64,000 nt of DNA from Cyanobacteria bacterium OH_CDB_20 (GCA_023415935.1 JAEZIX010000058.1:1-64000); one strand, 5' to 3'. Shown: positions 1-8,248, counted from the stretch's first letter. The notes: a model not told the origin generated them from the sequence alone. Numbers and translations are program-made.

Positions 1-43
1 TATTAATAGTTTATATCGGGCTTGCGCCCAAAACATCCGCTTT

Positions 44-1039
44 TTATGCGAATGTTTTGAATGTTGATTCTACGTTCTTCTCGATAACTTTAGTTACAGC
101 TTCAAGTTCTGTTTGAAGTGCACTTTGTTCTGTATCAAGTTGTTTTAATCTTAGTTCTAGAGTTTTATCTTGTTGTTGGATATTTTCTGTTTTTGCGTTG
201 ATATCTGCGATTTCTTTATCGTATCTATCTTTAGCTAAAGTATACTCATTCATTGCTCTTGAGTATGCCTCATTATCCATTTGGTTCGTACCACTTGTTG
301 TTGCTGTTTTATCATCGTATGTAACGCTATAGAAGTTACCATCTTCATCTTTAGCCATCATTACATTGTTCCAAGTATCATATTTTGTCTCAGATTGAGT
401 TGTTTTGTAATAATCATCTACATTTTGGAAGTTACCTGTTGCTGGAGGATTTCCAAAAGCTGTTGATAGAATATAATTTGTAACGCCTGCATTATTTGTA
501 TAAGAGTAGAATTCTGCATCTTCAGGCAATTTTGTTGCATCTGTTGTTTGAGCATCATTCCAGCTTTTAACAAGTTCATTGTTTTTTGCAGGTAATTTTA
601 AAGCATATTCATTACCTGAAACAGTAATAGATCCGTCAGTTGCTTTACCGTCTGCAGTTGTTGCTGGTTCAGGAAGTTTGTCTACAGATGGTGATACTAG
701 CTTATGATTTGCAATAACTTTTGAATCAGTATATTTAACTGTTACGTTATAGATGCCATTACCTGTTTTTTCATCTTTACCTGTTTGAGTGTAGTTTTTA
801 ATAGTATAAGTCTTAGCTTCTCCACTATCATCTGCATACTCAAATGTATATGTATCTTTATAGTAATCATAAGTATCAGGAGGAATAGGTACACTTAACG
901 CTACCATTCTGTTATATAAGCTTGAGCTTTCATTAGCTAATGCAGTACGTTGTTGGTTTACTTGTTGACCTTCGTACTCTGTATTAGTCTTTCTAGCTGT
1001 TAATCCTAAAAATCTTGCCTGTGATGCTGCCATTCCCAT
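44..1039 (-). CDS. Conserved-end coiled-coil protein, possible secreted/axial type
   Basis: 331 residues, no recognised enzyme domain. The N-terminal 45 residues (begin MGMAASQARF, then a Gln/Asn-rich amphipathic stretch with EGQQVNQQ) look helical. The middle (about 55-255) is Thr/Asn/Tyr-rich, probably beta and variable. Residues about 258-330 form a strong coiled coil ending in NVESTFKTFA. Conserved helical ends around a variable middle is the layout of flagellin/hook-type and some type III-exported proteins, but I see no flagellar motif and no cleavable signal peptide. Start: ATG with GGAGG about 10 nt upstream. It stands alone, with a perfect palindrome at 1121-1146 upstream. I recall similar N-termini from gut Melainabacteria; the function is unknown. 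Confidence 0.75.
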   Translation of the reverse strand: MGMAASQARFLGLTARKTNTEYEGQQVNQQRTALANESSSLYNRMVALSVPIPPDTYDYYKDTYTFEYADDSGEAKTYTIKNYTQTGKDEKTGNGIYNVTVKYTDSKVIANHKLVSPSVDKLPEPATTADGKATDGSITVSGNEYALKLPAKNNELVKSWNDAQTTDATKLPEDAEFYSYTNNAGVTNYILSTAFGNPPATGNFQNVDDYYKTTQSETKYDTWNNVMMAKDEDGNFYSVTYDDKTATTSGTNQMDNEAYSRAMNEYTLAKDRYDKEIADINAKTENIQQQDKTLELRLKQLDTEQSALQTELEAVTKVIEKNVESTFKTFA

Positions 1040-1120
1040 AATGGTCGTGCCTCCGAATTTATTGTTGTGTTATATTCTCTTTTTCGGCAGTTAAGACTAA
1101 AAACTTTAATTTTTTGTTCT

Positions 1121-1146
1121 AATTTGTTAACATTTTGTAACAAATT
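1121..1146. promoter_or_regulatory. Perfect 9-bp inverted repeat upstream of the 331-residue gene
   Basis: AATTTGTTA - 8 nt - TAACAAATT, about 80 bp upstream of the start codon. It has the size and symmetry of a dimeric regulator's operator. A related but imperfect sequence lies at 47315-47338 between two other candidate surface-protein genes. Its function is inferred only from position and symmetry. Confidence 0.35.
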
Positions 1147-1201
1147 ATTCACACACTTTATCGACCTTCTCTCTTTATTTAATGATTTTTTCAATTTAGT
1201 C

Positions 1202-1233
1202 AAAAAAAATAAGAACTTATAATAGTTCTTATT
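1202..1233 (-). terminator. Intrinsic terminator of the 74-residue gene
   Basis: On the minus strand a perfect 10-bp stem (AATAAGAACT/AGTTCTTATT), loop of 6, is followed by eight T. It lies 22 nt after the stop of the 74-codon gene and separates it from the 331-residue gene. Confidence 0.8.
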
Positions 1234-1255
1234 TTATATATCGGTTTATATAACT

Positions 1256-1480
1256 TTATTTATTGTTTGGATTTATAAAACTGTTAATATTCTTTTTTAA
1301 TTGGGATAGTTTTATTGCCATCTGATTCTTTAAGTTTTCTGACCTGATTTTATCTGATATTATGTCAAATTCTAAATCTCTCAACGAATTATACCTTACA
1401 GGCATCGGAACAAAATCCTTTGCATTAGACTTGTTTTGGTCATTATAATTCATTCTGAATGTTATCGGTGTTATTCTCAT
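1256..1480 (-). CDS. Small hypothetical protein with MRITPI-type start
   Basis: 74 residues, no recognised domain. It begins MRITPITFRMNYN, then an Asn/Lys-rich stretch and a helical C-terminal half with basic and polar residues. It is supported as a real gene by a ribosome site (AGGAAA, 9-10 nt before ATG), a TATAAT box about 40 bp upstream and its own terminator. The start resembles those of the 931-residue protein (MKIIPL) and the 5'-nucleotidase-like protein (MQISPL) elsewhere in the window, so it may share an N-terminal targeting feature. There is no hydrophobic signal peptide. Confidence 0.6.
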   Translation of the reverse strand: MRITPITFRMNYNDQNKSNAKDFVPMPVRYNSLRDLEFDIISDKIRSENLKNQMAIKLSQLKKNINSFINPNNK

Positions 1481-1501
1481 TTTTATGTTTCCTAATTATT
1501 T

Positions 1502-1567
1502 CTCTAGTGTGGGGGGATTTGAATTATATATAAAAATAGAAAATAAGGAAAGGATTATTCACTAGAG
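1502..1567. repeat. 8-bp inverted repeat flanking a promoter
   Basis: CTCTAGTG (1502-1509) and CACTAGAG (1560-1567) are perfect inverted copies 50 bp apart. They bracket the minus-strand -10/-35 boxes at 1523-1551. They could be paired operator half-sites or the base of an RNA stem; nothing further supports either. Confidence 0.4.
1523..1551 (-). promoter_or_regulatory. Promoter of the 74-residue gene
   Basis: Minus-strand TATAAT at 1523-1528, with TTTCCT 17 bp upstream at 1546-1551. Predicted transcription starts near 1516, giving an untranslated leader of about 36 nt that contains the ribosome site. Confidence 0.5.
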
Positions 1568-1671
1568 TTACAAACATATAAATCCTGTAAACCTCCTAAA
1601 TTCACTACATTTAATAAACAATTTACATTTCTTAATATTAATTATCTTCTCATACTAAAGCATAAAGTTTC

Positions 1672-1700
1672 TTTTAATGATTCATATTTTGGTATATAAT
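1672..1700 (+). promoter_or_regulatory. Candidate promoter of ade
   Basis: TATAAT at 1695-1700 with a weak TTTTAA 17 bp upstream. It lies about 35 bp before the adenine deaminase start. The leader after it is too short for a purine riboswitch. Confidence 0.5.
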
Positions 1701-1735
1701 AATTCAACTTTTAAAAATAAACTTGGAGAAGGAAA

Positions 1736-3445
1736 ATGAATATTGAAAATATAATTAAAGTTGCAAAAGGCGAGATTGAAGCCGATTTGGTAATAAAAAA
1801 CGCAAATATTGTTAACGTTTTATCAGAAGAAATTCACAAGTCTGACGTTGCAATAGTTGGAGATGTCATTGCGGGAATTGGCGAAGGCTATAAAGGTAAA
1901 AAAGAAATAGATGCAGAAGGCAAATATCTTTCACCTTCTTTTATTGACGGACATGTTCATATTGAAAGCTCTATGCTTCTGCCGTCTGAATTTGCAAAAG
2001 CAGTTGTCCCAACAGGTACAACTACATTAATCATTGACCCTCATGAAATATCAAACGTTTTCGGGCTTCACGGGATAAGTTTTATGAGAGAAGCTGTACA
2101 AAACTTGCCGATTGACGTTTATACAATGCTTCCATCTTGTGTTCCTGCTACTCAATCTGAGACATCAGGTTTTGAGCTAAACTCTTACGACTTATCGCTT
2201 TTAATAGATAGCGACTGGGTTTTAGGAGTTGCTGAAATGATGAATTACCCAGGCGTTTTAAACCTTGATAAAAATGTTATGAGCAAAATTTTGCTCGCTC
2301 AAAGCAAAAATAAAAGAATAGACGGGCATGCGCCTTACCTTTCAGGTAAAGACCTCTGCGCATATATTGCTGCCGGAATCACATCAGACCACGAGTGTAC
2401 AACACCTGATGAAGCAACTGAAAAACTAAGACTCGGAATGTATCTTATGATTAGAGAAGGCTCCGCTGCTAAAGATTTAGACGCGCTTTTACCTCTTCTA
2501 AAAACAACAAACACAAGAAAATGCATATTTGTAACTGATGACAGGCACCCTTCAGACCTTGTTTCACACATCAACAATATGGTTAAAAAGACCGTAGATT
2601 ATGGAATAAATCCGATTAAAGCAATACAAATGGCAAGTTTAAATACAGCCGAATACTTCAAAATACAAAACCTTGGAGCAATTGCACCAGGATACAAAGC
2701 TAACCTTGTAATTTTACCTGATTTATCAAGTTTTAAACCTGATATGGTTATAAAATCTGGTGAAGTTGTAGCTGTAGAAGGAAAACTTACAAAAGACATC
2801 AGCAAAAATGAACTTCCTACATTAAGAGGTTCTGTAAATGTAAAATGGATTGAATATTCAGACTTTAAAATCCCTGCTAAAGCAGACATTGCAAAGACAA
2901 TTGAAATAATTCCAAACCAGCTTGTCACAAAAGCAATTGATAGCAAGATAAAAGTTGTGGAAGGATTTGCTGAGGCAAATGTTGAAGAAGATATTTTAAA
3001 AATCGTTGTAATTGAACGCCACAAAGCAAGCGGAAACATTGGAAAAGGTTTTGTTAAAGGCTTTGGACTAAAAGAAGGCGCTATAGCATCAACTGTTGCG
3101 CATGATTCTCACAATATGGTTATTGTTGGGACAAATGACGAAGATATGTATAAAGCTGCAGTTGAGCTAGTAAAATCTCAAGGCGGTAAAGTAATAGTAA
3201 ACAAAGGACAAGTTGTAACTAAACTTCCGCTACCAATTGCAGGGCTTATGTCATACGACACTTTTGAGAATGTTATTGTAAAATGCAAAGAGCTTAAACA
3301 GTCAGCAAAAAATCTTGGCTCAAAAATTGAAGACCCTTTTATGACAATGGCTTTCTTGTCTTTGTCAGTTATACCCGAGCTTAAAATAACCGATAAAGGT
3401 GTCTTTGATGTCAATCAAAACAGATTTGTTGATATATTTGAATAA
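1736..3445 (+). CDS. ade: Adenine deaminase
   Basis: 569 residues, the normal length for the AdeC family of the amidohydrolase superfamily. It hydrolyses adenine to hypoxanthine and ammonia in the cytoplasm for purine salvage. Visible motifs: the metal-binding GHVH (residues 72-75) followed by ESSMLLPSEF, DPHEISN (101-107), HAPYLSG (about 198), SDHECT (about 218), VTDDRHPSD (about 267), and the C-terminal domain with ERH and AHDSHN. GGAGAAGG sits 5-8 nt before ATG and fixes the start. It is monocistronic and convergent with the MATE gene, with a 5-bp gap. Confidence 0.95.
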   Translation: MNIENIIKVAKGEIEADLVIKNANIVNVLSEEIHKSDVAIVGDVIAGIGEGYKGKKEIDAEGKYLSPSFIDGHVHIESSMLLPSEFAKAVVPTGTTTLIIDPHEISNVFGLHGISFMREAVQNLPIDVYTMLPSCVPATQSETSGFELNSYDLSLLIDSDWVLGVAEMMNYPGVLNLDKNVMSKILLAQSKNKRIDGHAPYLSGKDLCAYIAAGITSDHECTTPDEATEKLRLGMYLMIREGSAAKDLDALLPLLKTTNTRKCIFVTDDRHPSDLVSHINNMVKKTVDYGINPIKAIQMASLNTAEYFKIQNLGAIAPGYKANLVILPDLSSFKPDMVIKSGEVVAVEGKLTKDISKNELPTLRGSVNVKWIEYSDFKIPAKADIAKTIEIIPNQLVTKAIDSKIKVVEGFAEANVEEDILKIVVIERHKASGNIGKGFVKGFGLKEGAIASTVAHDSHNMVIVGTNDEDMYKAAVELVKSQGGKVIVNKGQVVTKLPLPIAGLMSYDTFENVIVKCKELKQSAKNLGSKIEDPFMTMAFLSLSVIPELKITDKGVFDVNQNRFVDIFE

Positions 3446-3450
3446 ACTTA

Positions 3451-4788
3451 TTAACTGTACTCTTTTTTTAGCTGCTTAAATTTGAAAAATATTATTGCAG
3501 AAAAAATAATGCTTATTACAAATAATGATACAGCAAGGCCAATCCAGAAGCCTAAAAGTGTATAATTATATTTATATGCAAGAATGCATCCTAAAGGAAT
3601 TCCAAGCAGCCAATATCCACCAAAAACGCTTTTGAAAACTACCTCTGTCATTTTTAAACCTTTTAAAACACCAGAGGCTGCAACTTGCAAACCGTCAAAT
3701 ATCTGAAATACAGCAGTGACGAATAAAATAGGTACACCAATTTGAAGAATTTCTTTATTATCTGAGAAAAGGACAATTATTTCTTTTGGGAAGAAAAGCA
3801 TTATCATTGAAGTACAGAACATAAAAATCATTGAAACAGACATTCCAACTATAGAATATCGTTTTATCTCCGGATAATTTTTAGCCCCGTTGAAGTAACC
3901 TACCTTTATTGCCATTGCACTTGAAAGCGCCAAAGGTATCATAAAAGTAGCGTCAACAATGTTTAAAATAATATTGTGCGTAGCTGACAATAGACCATCG
4001 ATTCTACCTACCAAAATGGTTATCAAATTAAATGCCATAAATTCAACTAAAAGCGCAATCCCAATAGGAAATCCGACTTTAAAGAGTTTTTTAATATAGT
4101 TTGATTTATAAATTTGTTTTTTAGAATATACGAGTTTGTAGCAATAAAATAGAAGCACCAAGCCCATTAGGGTTCTAACTATAAGCGTTGATAAAGCAAG
4201 CCCAACAACACCCATAGCGGGAATAGGGCCAAAGCCAAACACAAATGCAAAGTTAAATACAAAATTAACAACAACTGCTCCTAGAAGCACCATATTAGGG
4301 AAAAATACAATTTCATGAGCAAGCAAAAACTCCCTTATACCCTGATATAAATAGATTCCAATAAATGAAAACGATGAAATAAACATATATTCTTTAATAT
4401 GGGGTATAAGTTTAGGCTCAAATCCCAATTTATCAATCAGTGGAATGATTGATAATGTCACAATTGCAAAAATAACAGACAAAGCAAGAGTATACAGTAA
4501 ACTCATATTGAAATATTTTTTTGTAGCAGATTTACTTCCCCGAAAATTCGATAAAGTTATCGAAATACTCATTAGAAGACCCATTCCGACTATAAATACC
4601 GTAAAAATCACTGCATTTGCAATAGCAACTGCAGCTAGCGCATCGATACTATATTTAGCCGCAACATATACATTTGTAATCCCGATAAATATTTGACCCA
4701 AATTGCCCAGTATCAAAGGTAATGCAAGAGCAAAAAGCTCTGCAAAATATATTTTGTATCTTTTAAATAATTCTAATATCTTAACCAT
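3451..4788 (-). CDS. MATE family multidrug/solute antiporter
   Basis: 445 residues with about 12 predicted membrane helices in two six-helix halves. The first half begins ELFALALPLILGNLGQIFIG with the PLILGN element typical of MATE proteins. MATE proteins export cationic compounds in exchange for Na+ or H+; the substrate here cannot be told. No Shine-Dalgarno precedes the ATG. Instead a TATAAC box (4797-4802, minus strand) lies 8 nt upstream, which suggests a leaderless or nearly leaderless message. A hairpin at 4806-4829 separates it from the radical SAM operon on the same strand. Confidence 0.9.
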   Translation of the reverse strand: MVKILELFKRYKIYFAELFALALPLILGNLGQIFIGITNVYVAAKYSIDALAAVAIANAVIFTVFIVGMGLLMSISITLSNFRGSKSATKKYFNMSLLYTLALSVIFAIVTLSIIPLIDKLGFEPKLIPHIKEYMFISSFSFIGIYLYQGIREFLLAHEIVFFPNMVLLGAVVVNFVFNFAFVFGFGPIPAMGVVGLALSTLIVRTLMGLVLLFYCYKLVYSKKQIYKSNYIKKLFKVGFPIGIALLVEFMAFNLITILVGRIDGLLSATHNIILNIVDATFMIPLALSSAMAIKVGYFNGAKNYPEIKRYSIVGMSVSMIFMFCTSMIMLFFPKEIIVLFSDNKEILQIGVPILFVTAVFQIFDGLQVAASGVLKGLKMTEVVFKSVFGGYWLLGIPLGCILAYKYNYTLLGFWIGLAVSLFVISIIFSAIIFFKFKQLKKEYS

Positions 4789-4805
4789 TCACAATTGTTA
4801 TACAG

Positions 4806-4829
4806 AAAGTGCAAAATCGGATTTGCACT
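4806..4829 (-). terminator. Hairpin ending the radical SAM operon
   Basis: Perfect 8-bp stem AGTGCAAA/TTTGCACT with a 6-nt loop, overlapping the stop codon of the last radical SAM gene. It is followed on the minus strand by a short T-rich stretch (TTTCTGT). The T-tract is weak, so termination is probable rather than certain. Confidence 0.5.
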
Positions 4830-5871
4830 ACCACGTAAACCTTTCCTTATATGGATTAGGCATAAGTTCTTTATTCACAAAAAATTCCTGATTGTCATAA
4901 AGATACCTTGCGCTATTATACAAAGTCACTTGCAAGCCAAGCTCTTCTGCCCTTTCAAATATATAATTAATTTGCTCAACAATGTAATCAGGCATAGCCT
5001 GTTTATCTCTTTGGAGTTTAAACCATTCGTGCTCTAAGTCAACTACCACGCAATTTGTATGCGCTTCAACATTTTTTCTAAGCCACTCTTCAATCTCTTC
5101 AAAAGAATCATTAATCGGCGGTTGGATTATGAATTTTGTTGAGACAAGATTGTTATTATTCGGGCTTTGTGCAGTTGCATACTTTTTAGTGTTTTCCCAA
5201 ACCTTTTTAAAATGATCAAAACGTTTAATTTTTTTATAAGTTTCAGGTTTTCCTGAATCAAGCGAAACAACAACATTTGCCCTTCCTAGTCTTACAGCAT
5301 TTGCAAGAGCAGGAGAAAATTTAATCCCCGAGGTATGAACAGTGATATTTGAAGCATCATTTTTGATAAGTAAATTTATCAAATCCTCAAATTCATCAAG
5401 AATAGTAGGCTCACCACCAGCAAAAGTAATCTCTCCTCCTGGTCTAAAAAGCTTTTTATTAAATATATCTTTTATTACTGGTACAACCTTGTAATGCTTT
5501 TGTTTGTTGAAAAATTCTTTTTCATAATCAGTAAAACAATAAATACAGTTGGCATTACAGTTAGTCCAGTGGTTAAAATGCATATAACTGAAATAACGCT
5601 CTTCGTTCCATTGCTTGTGTTGCAGGTTAAAACAACCTTCGCATCTTGGATCAATAATATCATTTTTATTATCTTCAATAAATTTTTGCTTTAAGTCAAA
5701 AAACTCATCCCAGTTTAAAACCTCACCGTTATAAGGTTTTTTTACAACAACATTGCCGCCTCCTACATGGCACCTTAGACAACACATTTCAATATGTCCT
5801 GCTTCAAAATTTATACCATGCATAATCCAGTTGCAACTTCTAAAATTCACGTTATTAACCTTTTCTTTCAT
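4828..5871 (-). CDS. Radical SAM protein, third of a tandem trio
   Basis: 347 residues. The 4Fe-4S/SAM motif CNANCIYC (Cx3Cx2C) lies about a third of the way in, followed by the GGEP element (ITFAGGEPT) and LDSG. Before the radical SAM core is a conserved Cys region: CCLRCHVGGG, then PRCEGC. This resembles a SPASM-like auxiliary-cluster region placed at the N-terminus. It is paralogous to the two genes transcribed ahead of it, and its start overlaps the preceding stop by 17 bp, so translation is probably coupled. Substrate unknown; neighbours give no precursor peptide or glycan cluster. Confidence 0.85.
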   Translation of the reverse strand: MKEKVNNVNFRSCNWIMHGINFEAGHIEMCCLRCHVGGGNVVVKKPYNGEVLNWDEFFDLKQKFIEDNKNDIIDPRCEGCFNLQHKQWNEERYFSYMHFNHWTNCNANCIYCFTDYEKEFFNKQKHYKVVPVIKDIFNKKLFRPGGEITFAGGEPTILDEFEDLINLLIKNDASNITVHTSGIKFSPALANAVRLGRANVVVSLDSGKPETYKKIKRFDHFKKVWENTKKYATAQSPNNNNLVSTKFIIQPPINDSFEEIEEWLRKNVEAHTNCVVVDLEHEWFKLQRDKQAMPDYIVEQINYIFERAEELGLQVTLYNSARYLYDNQEFFVNKELMPNPYKERFTW

Positions 5872-6817
5872 TCATCATGTGTGCGGCTCTTTCGTAGAGG
5901 TCGTAGTCTAGCCCCATTTTACGGGCTTTTTCTTTTGCAAAATCAAAAAGTTCGTATATTCTTTGCGGAACATTTTCTCTTTCTCTATAGAACCACTGCG
6001 ATTCAATCTCTTGAATAACAAATTTTATACCAACATCTTTACTCTTTTTAAGCCAGCTTTCAATTTCACCTCTATTATCATTTACACCAGGGATAACAAT
6101 ATATTTTGACTTAACAAGTGTAGGCTGAGCTTGATGTTTTGCATATTCTTTTAAATTAGCCCAAACTCTATCATAAGTTTCGACCTGCTTTATCTTTCTA
6201 TGCATATTTTTCGTTCCTGAATCAACAGAAACGATAAGATCTAAATTATTTAGCGAAAGCCCTTTTTCAATAGCCTTGCTGTAATCCATAGCAGCAGAGT
6301 GGATTCTGATAAAACCGATATTAAAGTCTAAAAATGTATTAAGTACTTCTTCAAATTCAGGAAGTAAAGTAACTTCGCCGCCACCAAAGCTGACATGCCC
6401 GTTTTGTCTCAATATTTTCTTATCAAGCATATCTTTTAAAATAGGTAAAAAATCATATGTTACACGGGAATTATATGCTTCTTTATCTTGCATAGTATGG
6501 CAATACATACAGTTTGAATTACACTTTGTCCAATAATCAAGGTTAATGAAGTTTATAAAGTCTTCATCATCTCCCCATTCTTTTTCTTCCAAGAAAACGC
6601 AACCTTCACATTTATGGTATATTTCACCATTCTTGTGCATATCTTTGATTTTGCGTTTGAATTCAAAAAACTCATTCCAATCTATCGGCTCACCCTTATA
6701 ATCAGATTTAACGATAGTGTTTCCACCGCCAACACCGCTATATAAACAACAAACTTTATAAGAATCGAGGTCAAAATTTATTCCCTGATTGAGCCAGATG
6801 CAACTTCTATACTTCAT
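5855..6817 (-). CDS. Radical SAM protein, second of a tandem trio
   Basis: 320 residues, starting MKYRSCIWLNQG. N-terminal Cys region CCLYSGVGGGN and HKCEGC, then the cluster motif CNSNCMYC, the GGGEVT element and VDSG. It is slightly shorter than its two paralogues, and in the CC region it has serine where the others have the third Cys (CCLYSG against CCLRC/CCFNC). That may alter auxiliary cluster binding. It overlaps the upstream gene by 11 bp and the downstream gene by 17 bp. The reaction is unknown. Confidence 0.85.
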   Translation of the reverse strand: MKYRSCIWLNQGINFDLDSYKVCCLYSGVGGGNTIVKSDYKGEPIDWNEFFEFKRKIKDMHKNGEIYHKCEGCVFLEEKEWGDDEDFINFINLDYWTKCNSNCMYCHTMQDKEAYNSRVTYDFLPILKDMLDKKILRQNGHVSFGGGEVTLLPEFEEVLNTFLDFNIGFIRIHSAAMDYSKAIEKGLSLNNLDLIVSVDSGTKNMHRKIKQVETYDRVWANLKEYAKHQAQPTLVKSKYIVIPGVNDNRGEIESWLKKSKDVGIKFVIQEIESQWFYRERENVPQRIYELFDFAKEKARKMGLDYDLYERAAHMMNERKG

Positions 6818-7832
6818 TGTAATACTCTCCTTTATGCTGCATCATATGATTTGCTCTATCATACAGTTCGCAGTTAATCATACCAAGATCTTTCGCCTTT
6901 TGAACACCATAGTCCAAAAGTTCATATATGTGTTTTGGGATATGAGTTTTATTGTTTTCGTACCAACCGCCTTCAAGGTCAAGTACAATCCATCTTACAC
7001 CTGCATCAACAGTCAATTCAAACCATTTATCAAGTTCTTCTTTTGTGTCGTTTATTCCCGGTATAATAATGTATTTTGTCCTTGCAAGACTTTTATTTTC
7101 TGTCTGAGCGTCAGCATATTTTCTAACATTTTCCCAAACTTTATCGAAGCAAGGCACTTTTTTAATTTTTTCATAAGTTTCAGAAAAACCAGAATCCACG
7201 GATATAACAACATTTAAACTACCTTCAGAGATACCTCTGGCAATAGCCGGTGAAAACTTTATTCCTGAAGAATGCACTCTTATATTATCCATTCCACAAT
7301 CAAGAAAAAGATTAACCATAGGCTCAAATTCTTTTAGCATAGCAGGTTCACCGCCGCCAAATCCGATTTCTCCACCGGGTCTTAAAAGTTTTTTATCCGC
7401 AAGCTCTTTGATAACAGGGAACATGTTGTAATTTTCTCGCCTGTTAAAATAGTCAGTTTGCCCTTCAGTAAAGCAATACAGACACTTTGAATTACACTGA
7501 GTCCAATGGTTAAAAACCATATAGTCAATATAGTCTTCATCATCCCACTCGCGCTCTTTCAAGAAAATACAGCCTTTACAACGCTCAAGTGTAATGCCTT
7601 TTTTATTAAGTTCACGCATTTTGCGTTTATCTTTAAAAAACTTTTTCCAATCAATTTTTGAACCATCATATTCAGGGATGAGAACTTCTCTTCCACCACC
7701 TTCATGACAATTAAAACAGCACATTTTTATATCAGAATAATCAACGTTAAAACCGTGCTGGATATACTCACAGCTTACGTATCTTTGTCCGGATTTTTTC
7801 TTTAGGAATTTTTTAATTTTATCCCAAACCAT
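6807..7832 (-). CDS. Radical SAM protein, first of a tandem trio
   Basis: 341 residues. A basic N-terminus (KIKKFLKKK) precedes Cys residues at 21, 38, 39, 42, 85 and 88. The radical SAM motif CNSKCLYC is at 113-120, followed by GGGEP and VDSG. The Cys spacing before the core suggests an auxiliary Fe-S region upstream of the TIM barrel, the reverse of the usual SPASM order. It is the first gene of the operon, with a clear promoter (7854-7882) and GGGAG 9 nt before ATG. The three paralogues differ enough to act on different substrates, which is inference. Confidence 0.85.
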   Translation of the reverse strand: MVWDKIKKFLKKKSGQRYVSCEYIQHGFNVDYSDIKMCCFNCHEGGGREVLIPEYDGSKIDWKKFFKDKRKMRELNKKGITLERCKGCIFLKEREWDDEDYIDYMVFNHWTQCNSKCLYCFTEGQTDYFNRRENYNMFPVIKELADKKLLRPGGEIGFGGGEPAMLKEFEPMVNLFLDCGMDNIRVHSSGIKFSPAIARGISEGSLNVVISVDSGFSETYEKIKKVPCFDKVWENVRKYADAQTENKSLARTKYIIIPGINDTKEELDKWFELTVDAGVRWIVLDLEGGWYENNKTHIPKHIYELLDYGVQKAKDLGMINCELYDRANHMMQHKGEYYNEV

Positions 7833-7853
7833 AAAGTCACTCTCCCTAACAAT

Positions 7854-7882
7854 ATCATAGTGTTATCAAGTAAATTTGGCAA
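7854..7882 (-). promoter_or_regulatory. Promoter of the three-gene radical SAM operon
   Basis: Minus strand TTGCCA (7877-7882), 17-bp spacer, TATGAT (7854-7859). It is 5/6 identical to consensus at both boxes and 21 bp upstream of the first start codon. Confidence 0.75.
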
Positions 7883-7923
7883 GATATTGCGAAGAAAAAT
7901 GGTTATGTTATTATAAAACAAAT

Positions 7924-8171
7924 GAGGGATTGGTCTTGGCGAATTTACAAAGCCGCACAACATTTTAAGACCAACTACTTATTCAAAAAGACAACTAAAC
8001 AAACGGGCGATTGGTCTAGGCGAGTTTACGAAGCCGCACAACATTTAAAGACCAGCTGCTTATTCAAAAAACAATTTAATATCTAACGGGCGATTGGTCT
8101 AGGCGAGTTTACGAAGCCGCACAATATTTAAAGACCAGCTGCTTATTCAAAAAAACAATTTAATATCTAAC
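7924..8171. repeat. Three tandem 81/83/84-bp hairpin units abutting tRNA-Val
   Basis: Units at 7924-8004, 8005-8087 and 8088-8171 fill nearly all of the 339-bp gap between the radical SAM operon and the tRNA. Each starts with a version of GGGCGATTGG, the same 10 nt that begin the tRNA at 8172, so the tRNA lies exactly in the repeat phase. Each unit folds as an outer stem TTGGTCT/AGACCA(A/G) around an inner GGC...GCC, then an AT-rich tail (TTTAATATCTAAC in units 2 and 3). Unit 1 has diverged, but its outer stem is 8 bp perfect, so base pairing is preserved. They contain no open frame. Function unknown. Confidence 0.9.
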
Positions 8172-8247
8172 GGGCGATTGGCGCAGCTGGTAGCGCACTT
8201 GATCGACATTCAAGGGGTCGTGGGTTCGAGTCCCGCATCGCCCACCA
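8172..8247 (+). tRNA. tRNA-Val (anticodon GAC)
   Basis: 76 nt with an encoded CCA. Acceptor GGGCGAT/ATCGCCC, D stem GCGC/GCGC, anticodon stem CTTGA/TCAAG with loop TCGACAT (anticodon GAC, reads GUC/GUU), T stem GTGGG/CCCGC with loop TTCGAGT. All stems pair perfectly. It is followed directly by an intrinsic terminator. The 5' end is preceded by hairpin repeats that copy its first ten bases. Confidence 0.97.
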
Positions 8248-8248
8248 T

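Noticed and set aside
1006..1203. 65-codon frame upstream of the 331-residue gene
   Set aside because: It overlaps the leader, the palindrome and the start of the real gene, with no ribosome site and unusual composition.
1481..1735. Purine riboswitch before ade
   Set aside because: The leader after the -10 box is about 30 nt, too short, and no conserved junction pattern is visible. The inverted repeat further up belongs to the other strand's promoter.
7924..8171. CRISPR-like array
   Set aside because: Units are contiguous 81-84 bp tandem copies without spacers of unique sequence, and no cas gene is nearby.
7833..8171. Integrated element at tRNA-Val
   Set aside because: No integrase or att-like repeat of the tRNA 3' end; only the 5' ten bases are repeated.
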